Source: an uncultured Clostridia bacterium (lineage in GTDB: Bacteria; Bacillota; Clostridia; Christensenellales; Borkfalkiaceae). From it: a stretch of DNA of 64,000 bases. The stretch is taken from contig CASDRK010000002.1 in NCBI GenBank assembly GCA_949283125.1, positions 124,001-188,000 on the forward strand. Direction: 5' to 3'. Each line of letters opens with the position of its first letter. The first letter of the stretch is position 1. Below the pieces are notes generated by a model that searched no databases, was not told where the DNA came from, and saw only the letters and a program-made list of their open reading frames with translations. Positions 46,462 through 55,251 of the stretch are shown piece after piece. A program made the position numbers and the translations under genes.

Positions 46462-47133
46462 ATGGCCCTGATTTTTATAAGAACCGCCCTGATATTTCTG
46501 ACGCTGCTGATATGCATGCGGCTGATGGGCAAGAGCCAGATAGGCGAAATGCAGCCCTTTGAATTCGTGATAACGCTGCTAATAGCCGAGCTGGCGTGCA
46601 TACCCATGGCCGACAGCTCCATACCGCTGATGTACGGCGTGGTTTCGATAATCACGATATTCATACTGCACCAGACGGTGTGGCTGCTCGACCTGTGGTT
46701 CAGGCCGATGAAGGCGGTGATATGCGGAAAACCTTCGCTGGTGATAACCCGCGAAGGCGTGGACGCGCGCCAGCTACGCAAAAACAATCTGGACGTTTCC
46801 GACCTGATAGAGAGCATGCGCGTGGCGGGATATTTTAATCTGGACGACGTATATTACGGCCTGTACGAAGCCAACGGCTCCTTTTCCGCCCTTGCAAAGG
46901 AGAACAGGACAAATTCTCTGCCCGTGCTGCTGATAGACAACGGCAGGGTGGACAAGGCCAACCTTGCCGCCGCGGGCATTCCGCCCGAAAAGCTGTATGC
47001 GTTTCTGAAGGAGCGCGGCACGACGGCAAAGCGCGTGCTCGTAATGACGGCCGACGGCGGAGGCAGAGTGTATCTGCAGAAAAAGGGCAGGCCGTACACG
47101 ATAGAGAACATGGAGACGGACAGGCAATGGTGA
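46462..47133 (+). CDS. DUF421 (YetF-like) membrane protein
   Basis: 223 residues: three N-terminal helices with the family opening ALIFIRTALIFLTLLICMRL and GKSQIGEMQPFEFVITLLIAE split across residues 20-45, then cytoplasmic YetF-type subdomains (VARQL-like VDARQLRKNNLDVSDLIE near 100-117). Function unknown; related proteins occur in sporulating Firmicutes. The ATG at 46462 has no visible ribosome binding site. It overlaps the DUF4363 gene, its usual partner. Confidence 0.88.
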   Translation: MALIFIRTALIFLTLLICMRLMGKSQIGEMQPFEFVITLLIAELACIPMADSSIPLMYGVVSIITIFILHQTVWLLDLWFRPMKAVICGKPSLVITREGVDARQLRKNNLDVSDLIESMRVAGYFNLDDVYYGLYEANGSFSALAKENRTNSLPVLLIDNGRVDKANLAAAGIPPEKLYAFLKERGTTAKRVLVMTADGGGRVYLQKKGRPYTIENMETDRQW

Positions 47134-47504
47134 AGTCGATAATATACACCCTGACGGCCATAGCCATGTGCGCGGGACTGTTCGTGTTCACGGAAAAATA
47201 CGTGGGAGGGCAGTTTGACGACCTGTACGGCGCGGCCAACGCGCTGTACGAAAAGACGGAGGAAGGCAGCGCCACGGAAAACGACGCGCTTGCGGTGCGC
47301 GCGCTGTGGGAAGACAAAAAGAGCCGGCTGCACATATTCATACCCCACAACGACATAGCGCAGATAGACCACTTCTTAAGCGAAGCGAGCGGCCACATAC
47401 GCGACGGCGAAAACGGTCTGGCGCTTGCCAAACTGGAGGCCGTGCGGCACATGGCGCGATCCCTCCCCTCGGCATACGCCGTAAAACTCGAAAACGTATT
47501 CTGA
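47127..47504 (+). CDS. DUF4363 family membrane-anchored protein
   Basis: 125 residues: one N-terminal transmembrane helix (about 4-23) and an acidic helical domain (FDDLYGAANALYEKTEEG then the central ALWEDKKSRLHIFIPHNDI near 60-79), the DUF4363 pattern. The start lies inside the end of the DUF421 gene. The pair is likely to form one membrane complex; the role is unknown. Confidence 0.85.
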   Translation: MVKSIIYTLTAIAMCAGLFVFTEKYVGGQFDDLYGAANALYEKTEEGSATENDALAVRALWEDKKSRLHIFIPHNDIAQIDHFLSEASGHIRDGENGLALAKLEAVRHMARSLPSAYAVKLENVF

Positions 47505-47571
47505 AACGGATCGCGGCCGCGGCGTGCGGAGCAAAAGCCCCGCCCGCCGCGGCCGTTCCTCCGAAAAATAA

Positions 47572-47596
47572 GCGGCGCGGCCTGTGGCCGCGCCGC
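47572..47596 (-). terminator. intrinsic terminator of the large lipoprotein-like gene
   Basis: An 11-bp stem GCGGCGCGGCC/GGCCGCGCCGC with a TGT loop, followed on the minus strand by TTATTTTTC. Confidence 0.82.
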
Positions 47597-47612
47597 GATT
47601 GCGCCATAAACG

Positions 47613-49892
47613 TCAGTTGTCTTCGCTGTAGACGTCGATGTCCTTGTCGTCGGTGATGTCGATGTGCGAACGGCTGTCGTCGCCGCCCTTGCCGACCGTC
47701 TTTTTGCGGCGGACGAGCCATATGACGAGCACGGCCGCTCCGCCCAGCACCGCAAGCCCGACCACGCACATGGCGACGATGAACACTACCTGCCATGCGG
47801 TGCCCATGTCGTCCCACCACGTGGACGTGTCCTGAGGATAGGCCTGCATGTAGGAAGCGCGGAGGCTGTCCCTAAGCCCGTCGGAGTCGGCGTCCGTCAT
47901 CCGGCCCAGCACCGCGTAGTAGTAACGCTGCATGTTCGCGCAGACGGTGCCGCCGTTTACGGTGCGGGTATCCTGCGCGTAGTCCGCCCAGTCGCCCGAA
48001 GCGTCGCAGAACTCGAGATATATCTCTGCGCTGCGCTCGGAGTAGCGGTGCTCCCTGTCCTCGCCCGCAATATCGACGTAGGCCTGAATGAGCTCGGCCA
48101 GATATTCCCTGTCGCCGGTATAGAACGCGTACCTGAGGGCGTCGGGAAGATTTTCGTAGGCGAGCGAACCGTCGGAATTGTTCTCCTCGGAATACTCGTC
48201 TATCTTCTCCTCCACGGCCTCGTACTTTTCGTTGTATTCGTTCAGCTCCGCATTGGACATCATGTCGCCGTCGGCGGAGGTGAGATCGCACGCCATGATA
48301 TAGTTGTAGGCCGTCATGCCCTCCGTTTCGGAAGCGAACAGTATGGTGTTGCCCACAAATTCGGGCATGTACCAGTCGGACGCGGCGTCGAGGTCGAGAA
48401 TGCGCACTTCGGAGTACTTATACACTTCCTCGTAGGGGAGCTTGTTGGGGCTGTAATTTTCGGGAGAGGAGCTCAAGGCGATGCGCCAGAACGTGTAACC
48501 GTTGCCGCCCGTGAGCGAATAATATGCGTAGAGGGCGGTCTCGGTGCCGTCGCCGTTTTCGGCGGCGGTCGTCTCCTCCCTGACCGCGAGAAGGGTGGCC
48601 GAACCGCTGTCGGTGACGGGGAATTCGTCGGTGAGCACGCCGCCGGAGAAGCGGCCGAGCTCCAGCCCGTTTTCGCCGGAGTACAGCGCCCACTCCTCTC
48701 CGTCTATTTCCACGAACGTGTAGTCCGCGGCGTCGTCGGATATGAGCAGCCTGCGCGAGGCGAGCGAATCGTTTGCCGCGACGGCGTTCCAGCTTTCATC
48801 CACCGAGCCGTCGGAGTCGGAGTCGAGATCGGCGACGGTCAGACGGCAGAGCGCCGCCGAAGAGTCGAGCGACTGCTGCACGGTGAACGTGAGCTCACCG
48901 TTTTTGAAATGCGAGATATCGTAGACGGTATCGGTGCGGTCTATGGCAAATGGCTGACTGCCGCCGTAACCGTAGTTGAACTGGCTGTACCTTTCAGCAT
49001 AGGCCAGATTGCCTATGCCGTCATATACGAAGTCGCCGCAGTTGACGTACAGCGGGGATTCTTCGGCATTGTAGTCGGGAACATATGAAAAATCGATATC
49101 CATAGCCCCGGTCGCGTCGGCGCGCGCAACGAACATCTGGTTGTAACCTTCGGATATGGCGTTGGCCGAACCGAGATTGTAGGTAACGTCCATGGTGTAG
49201 AACACGTAGGGGTCTGTGGGATCTTCGGTGTCGAACGCATAGCCGGAGACGTTGTAAGCTATGAGCGTGTCCTCGCCCGTGGCCGTGTTTACGGAATGTA
49301 TGTTGGTTGTGGGCGAAGCTTCGCCGTAAAGACTTTCGCTCAGCGCGTACATGAGGTAGACTGCGCCGTCCTCTTCGGGCTGAACGTATCTGTAATCGAG
49401 GGCCGTGGACGACGAGCGATAGTAATAATCGGACATCGTCTCACTGCCGTCGAGCGTGCTCGATTTGAATTCCATGTTGGAATTCTGCACAACGCCCGAG
49501 CTGCTCTTTGCGGTGGAGGGCGTTGCGTAATATATCCTGTCGCCGTAGACGTAAATGCCGGCGTCGGTATTTACGGCGTATGCTATGAGGGGCACCACCG
49601 TCTGCGAAGCGGAATAATTGCGCGCGGCGATATCCTGTTTGGAGATACGCTGTATCGAGCCCCTGAGCGGAGTGCCGAAGGTGTTGTCGGCGGTGTTGAG
49701 CTCGCTTCCGTTGACGAAGTAGACGTAATCGTCCGTCTGAACGGCAAAGCCGCCGTTGGAAGTCACGTTTTCGTAATTATCCGGCGTGACGCCGTCTCTC
49801 GTCCACGAAGCGCAGCCCGCGGAGAGGGCGAGCCCCGCGGCGGAAATCGCGGCCGCCGCAACGCATATAATTTTAGTGATGGTCTTGCGCAT
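47613..49892 (-). CDS. large secreted protein with lipoprotein-like N-terminus and C-terminal membrane anchor
   Basis: 759 residues. A signal peptide ends in ALSAGC near residue 28, close to a lipobox but with Ser at -3. The extracytoplasmic part (about 30-700) has repeated Tyr/Asp-rich strands (DYVYFVNGSE, GDRIYYATPS, EEWALYSGEN), suggesting a beta-propeller of the DUF5050 kind. A second membrane helix at about 705-730 is followed by a basic stop and an acidic cytoplasmic tail ending DVYSEDN. Family not recognised with certainty. Single-gene unit with its own promoter and terminator. Confidence 0.75.
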   Translation of the reverse strand: MRKTITKIICVAAAAISAAGLALSAGCASWTRDGVTPDNYENVTSNGGFAVQTDDYVYFVNGSELNTADNTFGTPLRGSIQRISKQDIAARNYSASQTVVPLIAYAVNTDAGIYVYGDRIYYATPSTAKSSSGVVQNSNMEFKSSTLDGSETMSDYYYRSSSTALDYRYVQPEEDGAVYLMYALSESLYGEASPTTNIHSVNTATGEDTLIAYNVSGYAFDTEDPTDPYVFYTMDVTYNLGSANAISEGYNQMFVARADATGAMDIDFSYVPDYNAEESPLYVNCGDFVYDGIGNLAYAERYSQFNYGYGGSQPFAIDRTDTVYDISHFKNGELTFTVQQSLDSSAALCRLTVADLDSDSDGSVDESWNAVAANDSLASRRLLISDDAADYTFVEIDGEEWALYSGENGLELGRFSGGVLTDEFPVTDSGSATLLAVREETTAAENGDGTETALYAYYSLTGGNGYTFWRIALSSSPENYSPNKLPYEEVYKYSEVRILDLDAASDWYMPEFVGNTILFASETEGMTAYNYIMACDLTSADGDMMSNAELNEYNEKYEAVEEKIDEYSEENNSDGSLAYENLPDALRYAFYTGDREYLAELIQAYVDIAGEDREHRYSERSAEIYLEFCDASGDWADYAQDTRTVNGGTVCANMQRYYYAVLGRMTDADSDGLRDSLRASYMQAYPQDTSTWWDDMGTAWQVVFIVAMCVVGLAVLGGAAVLVIWLVRRKKTVGKGGDDSRSHIDITDDKDIDVYSEDN

Positions 49893-49953
49893 ATGTGTTA
49901 AAATCCTTTAAATTTGCCTGTTGTGGCCCGTTGTGCTTTTCAAAGCTCTAATA

Positions 49954-49982
49954 ATTATACCCTAATTATAACTTTTACGCAA
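49954..49982 (-). promoter_or_regulatory. promoter of the large lipoprotein-like gene
   Basis: TTGCGT (49982-49977) and TATAAT (49959-49954) on the minus strand are 17 bases apart. Confidence 0.72.
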
Positions 49983-50033
49983 TAAAAATTGTGTTGATTT
50001 TAATGAAAATTTAGTAAAAGGAGGTATATATTT

Positions 50034-50261
50034 ACGGAAAAGTTTGCACTGCTGAACATACTGAAAGCCATAGGCGCGCTCTCCCCCTCCTCCCCGCCGT
50101 CCGCCGACGGTCGGCGGGATGCCGCAAAGGACGCGCCCCCGCCCCGGCCGGACCCTCCCGAAGAGCGGCCGGACGGCGCCAACATAATGGCGCAGACGAT
50201 AATGCGGCACGAAGGCATATCCAACCGGGTGCGCTCGCGCAGGGGCGGCGCGGGCAATTGA
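50034..50261 (+). CDS. small protein of unknown function with an apparent ACG start
   Basis: A consensus ribosome binding site AAAGGAGGT (50017-50025) stands nine bases before ACG at 50034, which opens a 76-codon frame to TGA at 50261. The product would read (M)EKFALLNILKAIGAL, a proline/acid-rich middle, then MAQTIMRHEGISNRVRSRRG near the end. The head, low-complexity linker and charged helical tail look like a real short protein. ATA at 50028 is an alternative start. An ATG-to-ACG change, mutation or sequencing error is possible. Confidence 0.6.
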   Translation, partial: TEKFALLNILKAIGALSPSSPPSADGRRDAAKDAPPPRPDPPEERPDGANIMAQTIMRHEGISNRVRSRRGGAGN

Positions 50262-50279
50262 CGGGGCGCGCAAAAATAT

Positions 50280-50307
50280 GCGGGGCGCGGCCTGCGCCGC
50301 GCCCCGC
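50280..50307 (-). terminator. intrinsic terminator of the phosphofructokinase gene
   Basis: A perfect 12-bp stem (50280-50291 with 50296-50307) followed on the minus strand by ATATTTTTG. Confidence 0.85.
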
Positions 50308-50320
50308 GTGAGGGAGATTT

Positions 50321-51544
50321 TTATCTTTCGAGTTTGAGATGACGGGGAAGTCCGTCTACCCAGAGGGGAGTTATCTCCGACTGGATGAGCGGACGTATGT
50401 AGTGAATGAGCTCGGGAGTGACGTAAGTGCCGTCGGGGGTGATCCATTCGTCGGGCACCTTCTTTTCCACGTTGGCTATTTTGGAAACTTCGGCAAGCTC
50501 GGTTATGCACATGTAGGGATCTTCGGACACGCGCTTAAGACAGGCGACCATGCCAGTCTTGCCCTCGAACGCGGCCTTTACCGCCGCGCCGGCGGAGTTG
50601 AACGCTTCGGTGACGTCGATGCGCGAGGTGATGTGCGCCGCGCAGCGCTGAAGGGACGAAAGCTCTATGGCCCTCGTCTTTACGCCGTACTTTTCGGCAA
50701 CCTTGCCGGCGAGGAAGCGCGCCGTGCCGGCCAGCTGCTTATGGCCGAACGCGTCCACGTAATCCACGTGGTCGGCAAGCTCGCACACGTATCTGCCGTC
50801 GGCCACCTTTACGCCTTCGGACACGGCAATGACTATGGAGCGGTTTTCGCTGAGCTTTTTGCCCACGTCCTTCAAGAACTTGTCTATGTCGAACACGCGC
50901 TCGGGCAAATAGATCATATCCACGCCCTCGCAGTCCTCGCCCTTGGACAGAGCCGAAGCCGCGGTGAGCCAGCCTGCGTTGCGACCCATGACTTCGATGA
51001 CGGAGACGACGGGATAGTCGTAGACCAGACCGTCGCGTATTATCTCCTTGGTGGTGGCGGCTATGTACTTTGCCGCGGAGCCGTAGCCGGGAGTGTGGTC
51101 GGTTATGGCAAGGTCGTTGTCTATGGTCTTGGGGCAGCCCATGAAACGTATGGGGCTGCCTATCTTTGCGCCGTATCTGGACAGCTTGTCTATCGTGTCC
51201 ATGGAGTCGTTGCCGCCGATGTAGAAGAAGGCAAAAATGTCGTACTCCTTGAGGATCGCGAATATCTTGTCGTAGGTTGCCTCGTTGCCCTCTATCGCGG
51301 GCAGCTTGTAGCGGCAGGAACCGAGGAAGGACGAGGGCGTGCGTTTTAAAAGGTCCATGTCGAGGTCGTTTTTGACCTGCGTGGACATATCCACGATATC
51401 CCTGTCCAGAAGGCCCTTGATGCCGTGCACCATGCCGTAGACCTTGTCCGCCCCCCTGTCCTTGGCCGTTTTGAATACGCCGAGAAGGCTGGAATTGATG
51501 ACGGCGGTGGGACCGCCCGACTGACCCACGATTACATTTTTCAT
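50321..51544 (-). CDS. pfp: 6-phosphofructokinase, probably pyrophosphate-dependent
   Basis: 407 residues. Two residues decide the phosphoryl donor: GGNDSM near 109-114 has Asp where ATP enzymes have the GGDGS glycine, and PKTIDND near 138-144 has the lysine of PPi enzymes. Both point to a reversible PPi-dependent phosphofructokinase (group II long form). VMGRNAGWL near 182 and SSLQRC near 301 bind fructose 6-phosphate. Monocistronic, with TTGCAA-17-TATAAT promoter at 51601-51629 and a strong terminator. Confidence 0.92.
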   Translation of the reverse strand: MKNVIVGQSGGPTAVINSSLLGVFKTAKDRGADKVYGMVHGIKGLLDRDIVDMSTQVKNDLDMDLLKRTPSSFLGSCRYKLPAIEGNEATYDKIFAILKEYDIFAFFYIGGNDSMDTIDKLSRYGAKIGSPIRFMGCPKTIDNDLAITDHTPGYGSAAKYIAATTKEIIRDGLVYDYPVVSVIEVMGRNAGWLTAASALSKGEDCEGVDMIYLPERVFDIDKFLKDVGKKLSENRSIVIAVSEGVKVADGRYVCELADHVDYVDAFGHKQLAGTARFLAGKVAEKYGVKTRAIELSSLQRCAAHITSRIDVTEAFNSAGAAVKAAFEGKTGMVACLKRVSEDPYMCITELAEVSKIANVEKKVPDEWITPDGTYVTPELIHYIRPLIQSEITPLWVDGLPRHLKLER

Positions 51545-51600
51545 AAAAAAAGAATTCCCCCTTGATGAAGTTATGTATGTTATTTGGCTGAGCCGTATCT

Positions 51601-51629
51601 ATTATAATACAAATGCGCGGGATTTGCAA
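51601..51629 (-). promoter_or_regulatory. promoter of the phosphofructokinase gene
   Basis: TTGCAA (51629-51624) and TATAAT (51606-51601) on the minus strand are 17 bases apart, about 50 bases before the ATG. Confidence 0.78.
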
Positions 51630-51681
51630 TAGCGGGCCAGAAAAAAATTTTAAAATTTTGTCAATTTTTTTCACGGCGGCG

Positions 51682-52512
51682 TCACGACAGCGGCACGGCC
51701 AGCTCGCAGCCGCGGCGCGGCACGGCGATGTGGGTGAAGCCTATTGCCCTGAGCGCCGAAACGACCTTGTCCCTGCCCGAACAGATGCGCGAACGCGAGT
51801 GCGCGTCCGACGCAAACGACACCTTTCGCCCGCCCAGCTCGTAATAGCGCGCGAGCACGTCGCAATCGGGCAGGAAATCGCTGCCCGCGCCGCGCGCGGA
51901 CGAGTTGACTTCGAGTATCTTCCCCCGCTCTATCACGGTCTTGAGTATGCAGTCGTACAGCCCCGAAAACTCCTCGTACCTGAGCTTGGGATCGCAATAG
52001 GGCGCATTGCGCGAAACATAGCCTATGTGCCCCACTATATCGTAATCATAGGGTGCGGACAAGCTCTCCAGCACGCGCTTCAAGTACCGTCCGTAGGCGT
52101 AAAGCTTGTCCTTGCCGCCGAAGTATTCGCCGAACCAGCAGTCCGCGCCGTCGCAGGTGTGAACGGAGTTGACAATAAAATCCGGACTGTACTTTTGCAT
52201 CACGCCGGCATAGCGCCGCTGCGCTTGGGGATCGTCGGTATACCCGAACTCGCAGCCGACCAGCAGGCAGAAATTTTCGCTCCCGTACTGCTTTTGCAGC
52301 GCGCGGGCGCGGGCAAAGTAGCCCTCTTCGTCGATGCCTGCCGGCGACCCGTCGGCATAGACCAGCCCGGCGGGCGGATAGTCGTAATCGAAATGTTCGG
52401 AAACGCCGAAGTAGCCGAGGCCGAGCTCGCGGGCCCGGGCGACCATCTCTTCGAGCGGGCTGTCGCCGTCGGCGGAGAACGTGGAATGAGTGTGTACGTC
52501 CGTGAGTATCAT
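51682..52512 (-). CDS. PHP-domain phosphatase, histidinol-phosphatase-like (HisK type)
   Basis: 276 residues starting MILTDVHTHSTFSADG, the PHP metal-binding opening, with further ligands in GVSEHFD near 38-44, CEFGY near 88, NSVHTCDG near 117-124, GHIGYV near 163 and SDAHSRSR near 240-247. Most such proteins hydrolyse histidinol phosphate; no other histidine gene is nearby, so another phosphoester substrate is possible. I chose the ATG at 52512; ATG at 52530 is an alternative. Confidence 0.85.
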   Translation of the reverse strand: MILTDVHTHSTFSADGDSPLEEMVARARELGLGYFGVSEHFDYDYPPAGLVYADGSPAGIDEEGYFARARALQKQYGSENFCLLVGCEFGYTDDPQAQRRYAGVMQKYSPDFIVNSVHTCDGADCWFGEYFGGKDKLYAYGRYLKRVLESLSAPYDYDIVGHIGYVSRNAPYCDPKLRYEEFSGLYDCILKTVIERGKILEVNSSARGAGSDFLPDCDVLARYYELGGRKVSFASDAHSRSRICSGRDKVVSALRAIGFTHIAVPRRGCELAVPLS

Positions 52513-52565
52513 GCCTGTATTGTACTCCATGCCCGGGCGGTTTGTCAATACCCCCATGTAAAACA

Positions 52566-52593
52566 GCAGGGCGGCGGAAAACCGCCGCCCTGC
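52566..52593 (-). terminator. intrinsic terminator of the lipoprotein gene
   Basis: A perfect 12-bp stem (52566-52577 with 52582-52593, loop AAAA) followed on the minus strand by TGTTTTAC. Confidence 0.8.
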
Positions 52594-52653
52594 GCGCCGT
52601 TGACTTTTTGCAGTTGACTTTAATTTTCCGTCCGCCGGCCGGATTGCCGGTCG

Positions 52654-53850
52654 TCAACCCCAACTAATCTCCTGATACGTGCCCGCGACAGTCAGTTCGA
52701 GCGAAGACGAGGGATTGACGAACGAGAGCTCGCCGCCGACATACTGATCGAAACCCGTGACGCTGGAGCCGTTGCCGACGACGTCGCCGCCGAGCACGAG
52801 CGTGTTTTTCGCCGCCTCGCTGCCGTTGGTTATGGTGCCTTCATACCATGAGGTGCCCTTGTAAATATTTATCGAATAGGCGTGACCCGCGACATAGTCG
52901 AAGGAGAACGTAGCCTTGCCGTCGGCGCCGACTTTGCCTGCAACCTGAATATATCTCGGAGCAGGCTGCCCGTCTATGGTGCTGTTTTCGATATAGTCGC
53001 CGTCATAAAATCTTACGAGGATATCGTCGCCCTCTTCGGCATAGCCGGCAAAGTCGATGACCACGCTTTCGGGCATGGTTTCAAGCTCCACGCTGTCGAC
53101 GACCGTTATCTTTACGCACACGGTGCCGTTGTTGGAAGACGTATTGTCGCTCTGCAGATATATCTTCAGCCACGTGCTGCCCGCGCTTATCTTTGAGGTA
53201 TCTATATAGACCTGCGCGTCGTTGAAGTATGCGCTGCTGCCCTTGTCGCCCCCTTCGATGTGGATGGCACTGTCGGGAATGACGCTCTGATTTGACGACG
53301 TCGCCTCCGAACGGGGACTGAGAGCCGCCGTCTGGAACCACGCCAGATTGATGTTGTACTCCCAAGCCTCCACATAGTCGTTGTCGTCATTGAAGTAACC
53401 GCCGTTGGTGGCGCCGACGACAAGCTGCGTGGCATTGTCCACGTCGAAGCCGACGCCGCCGTCGGAGAGCACGGTTTCGTACTTCTCCGCGTCGACGATA
53501 ATTTTTACGGGTCCGTCGGGCATCGTGAAGGCGTATGTACCGTCAGCCGAGGGTTCGACCACGAAGGACGCGTCGAAGGTAGGCTCGACGACCACCGAGT
53601 GAAGCGCGCTGTCTTCGGGTTCGGAAAGCGTCACTTTAAAGGACACCTGCTCGCCGGTGACGGCGCTTTCGGGCAGTCCGTCGACCGTATATACCTCCGA
53701 CTCGGCAGGCGCGGTTATGTCATAGGCCGAAGGCTGTGAAGGTGTTCCCTCGTCGCCGCAGGCGACGAGGCCTGATATCAGGCTTATCGCGCAGACCGCG
53801 GCAAGCGCCGCAACCGACATCGACAGCCATTTTTTGCCGAATATTTTCAT
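52654..53850 (-). CDS. putative lipoprotein with beta-sandwich modules
   Basis: 398 residues from the ATG at 53850, which has GAGGAG eight bases upstream. A signal peptide with a good lipobox (SGLVAC, cysteine near residue 31) is followed by a Ser/Pro/Glu linker and a beta-rich acidic body rich in Asn, Ser and Gly, low in lysine, typical of surface-exposed modules. The C-terminus ends in LELTVAGTYQEISWG. No catalytic motif seen. Carbohydrate or surface binding is possible but unproven. Promoter at 53900-53927 and terminator make it a single-gene unit. Confidence 0.78.
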   Translation of the reverse strand: MKIFGKKWLSMSVAALAAVCAISLISGLVACGDEGTPSQPSAYDITAPAESEVYTVDGLPESAVTGEQVSFKVTLSEPEDSALHSVVVEPTFDASFVVEPSADGTYAFTMPDGPVKIIVDAEKYETVLSDGGVGFDVDNATQLVVGATNGGYFNDDNDYVEAWEYNINLAWFQTAALSPRSEATSSNQSVIPDSAIHIEGGDKGSSAYFNDAQVYIDTSKISAGSTWLKIYLQSDNTSSNNGTVCVKITVVDSVELETMPESVVIDFAGYAEEGDDILVRFYDGDYIENSTIDGQPAPRYIQVAGKVGADGKATFSFDYVAGHAYSINIYKGTSWYEGTITNGSEAAKNTLVLGGDVVGNGSSVTGFDQYVGGELSFVNPSSSLELTVAGTYQEISWG

Positions 53851-53867
53851 TATTGCACTCCTCTGCG

Positions 53868-53927
53868 GGGAAGATATAGTGATATCCCCGCACAATTATA
53901 TTATAACCGTCGACGGGGATATGTCAA
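53868..53927 (-). promoter_or_regulatory. promoter and leader hairpin of the lipoprotein gene
   Basis: TTGACA (53927-53922) and TATAAT (53905-53900) on the minus strand are 16 bases apart. The leader contains GCGGGGA pairing with TCCCCGC (53892 to 53868), close to the ribosome binding site. Confidence 0.7.
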
Positions 53928-54009
53928 CACCCGCGGCAAAAAATTTGCGGGCAGACAGTCCGGCGCCGCAGTCCCAAAGACAAAACGCGCGCACCGCCCG
54001 CAAAAAAAA

Positions 54010-54073
54010 GCGCGCGGCCGTATTCGGCCGCGCGCGATGAAAGATAAAGGATATCCGCGGGCGGATATCCTTT
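54010..54073 (-). terminator. double hairpin terminator of rplM-rpsI
   Basis: Two hairpins follow the rpsI stop: 54046-54073 (13-bp perfect stem, GG centre) and 54010-54035 (11-bp stem, loop of four). The second runs into eight T residues on the minus strand, a strong intrinsic terminator. Confidence 0.9.
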
Positions 54074-54086
54074 GACGAACGCAATT

Positions 54087-54500
54087 TTATCTCTTGGAGA
54101 ACTGAGGAGCGCGACGGGCCTTTTTGAGACCGTACTTCTTCCTTTCCTTGACGCGGGGGTCGCGGGTGAGGAAGCCCTCCTTTTTGAGCGCGGCGCGGCT
54201 GTCGGGCTCGGCCTGAAGAAGAGCGCGGGCAATGCCGAGACGGATGGCGTTTGCCTGACCGGTGTAACCGCCGCCGTAAACATTGACCATAACGTCGTAC
54301 TTGCCTTCGACGCCCAGAAGGGCCAGGGGCTGCTTTACCACGTACTGCAGAACCGACTGAGGGAAATAATCTTCAAAAGTTCTGTCGTTGATGACTATGG
54401 TGCCCGTTCCTGCGGGAATGAGACGAACGCGGGCGATAGCCTTCTTTCTTCTGCCCGTTCCCCAGAACTGCAATTTTTTCTTTATATTTGCCTTTGCCAT
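54087..54500 (-). CDS. rpsI: 30S ribosomal protein S9
   Basis: 137 residues. [14 protein letters not shown] near 14-27 and the basic C-terminal tail [20 protein letters not shown] ending in FSKR are the S9 hallmarks; the tail reaches the P-site tRNA. Follows rplM by 20 bases in the universal rplM-rpsI order. Confidence 0.98.
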   Translation of the reverse strand: MAKANIKKKLQFWGTGRRKKAIARVRLIPAGTGTIVINDRTFEDYFPQSVLQYVVKQPLALLGVEGKYDVMVNVYGGGYTGQANAIRLGIARALLQAEPDSRAALKKEGFLTRDPRVKERKKYGLKKARRAPQFSKR

Positions 54501-54520
54501 AATAATTTCCTGACCCCTTT

Positions 54521-54952
54521 TTAGAATAACTTGAGCTCTTCGGGCTTCTGCGCGGCGTGGTTGTGCTCCCCGCCCTTGTAGACCCTGAGCTTCTTTATCA
54601 TATCCCTGCCGAGCGAATTTTTGGGAAGCATGCCCCTTACCGCCTCGTAGACGGCGAGGTCGCTCTTTTCGGCGAGCATCTTTTTATAGGATATCTCCTT
54701 GAGACCGCCGATGTAGCCGGTATGATAGCGATAGTACTTGTCGGTAAGCTTTTTGCCGGTGAGCACTACCTTATCGGTGTTTATTACTATCACAAAGTCG
54801 CCCGTGTCGACATTGGGGGTGAAAGTGGGCTTGTTTTTGCCGCGAAGAACGGCCGCGACCTTGGAAGCGAGTCTTCCCAAAGGAATGCCTGCCGCATCGA
54901 CAACGTACCACTTTCTTTCAACTGTCTGGGCATTTGCCATATACGTTTTCAT
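54521..54952 (-). CDS. rplM: 50S ribosomal protein L13
   Basis: 143 residues with [19 protein letters not shown] near 14-32, [11 protein letters not shown] near 76-86 and [11 protein letters not shown] near 108-118. An early assembly protein of the 50S subunit. AAGGAG lies about six bases before the ATG, and a consensus-like promoter gives a leader of about 70 bases. Confidence 0.98.
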   Translation of the reverse strand: MKTYMANAQTVERKWYVVDAAGIPLGRLASKVAAVLRGKNKPTFTPNVDTGDFVIVINTDKVVLTGKKLTDKYYRYHTGYIGGLKEISYKKMLAEKSDLAVYEAVRGMLPKNSLGRDMIKKLRVYKGGEHNHAAQKPEELKLF

Positions 54953-55030
54953 TGTTAACTCCTTGACTTATTCTCTTACAAAACTGTGCGTTTTCCGTAA
55001 TTTCTTCGTCGTTTTTTTCAATGTAAAACT

Positions 55031-55059
55031 ATTTTATTATTAAATGAAATTTATGTCAA
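55031..55059 (-). promoter_or_regulatory. strong promoter of rplM-rpsI
   Basis: A perfect TTGACA (55059-55054) and TAAAAT (55036-55031) on the minus strand are 17 bases apart. The roughly 70-base leader could hold an L13 autoregulatory element, but I see no clear match. Confidence 0.85.
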
Positions 55060-55251
55060 GCCGTTTTATATTGCGTTTACAAAGTTTTTGAAAAATTTGA
55101 AAATTATTTTTTTCGGGCAATTTGCAGCCGACTTTTGCCCCGAAAACAGTATAAAACGCGCCCGCCGAAGCACGCTTCGGCGGGCGCGCCGCGGCGGACG
55201 GGAAACCCCGTCCGCCGCATGATTTTGCCGCCTTGGCGGCGGAGACGGCGT

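Noticed and set aside
54953-55030. L13 autoregulatory leader RNA
   Set aside because: A leader of about 70 bases is present, but I could not find convincing paired stems in it.
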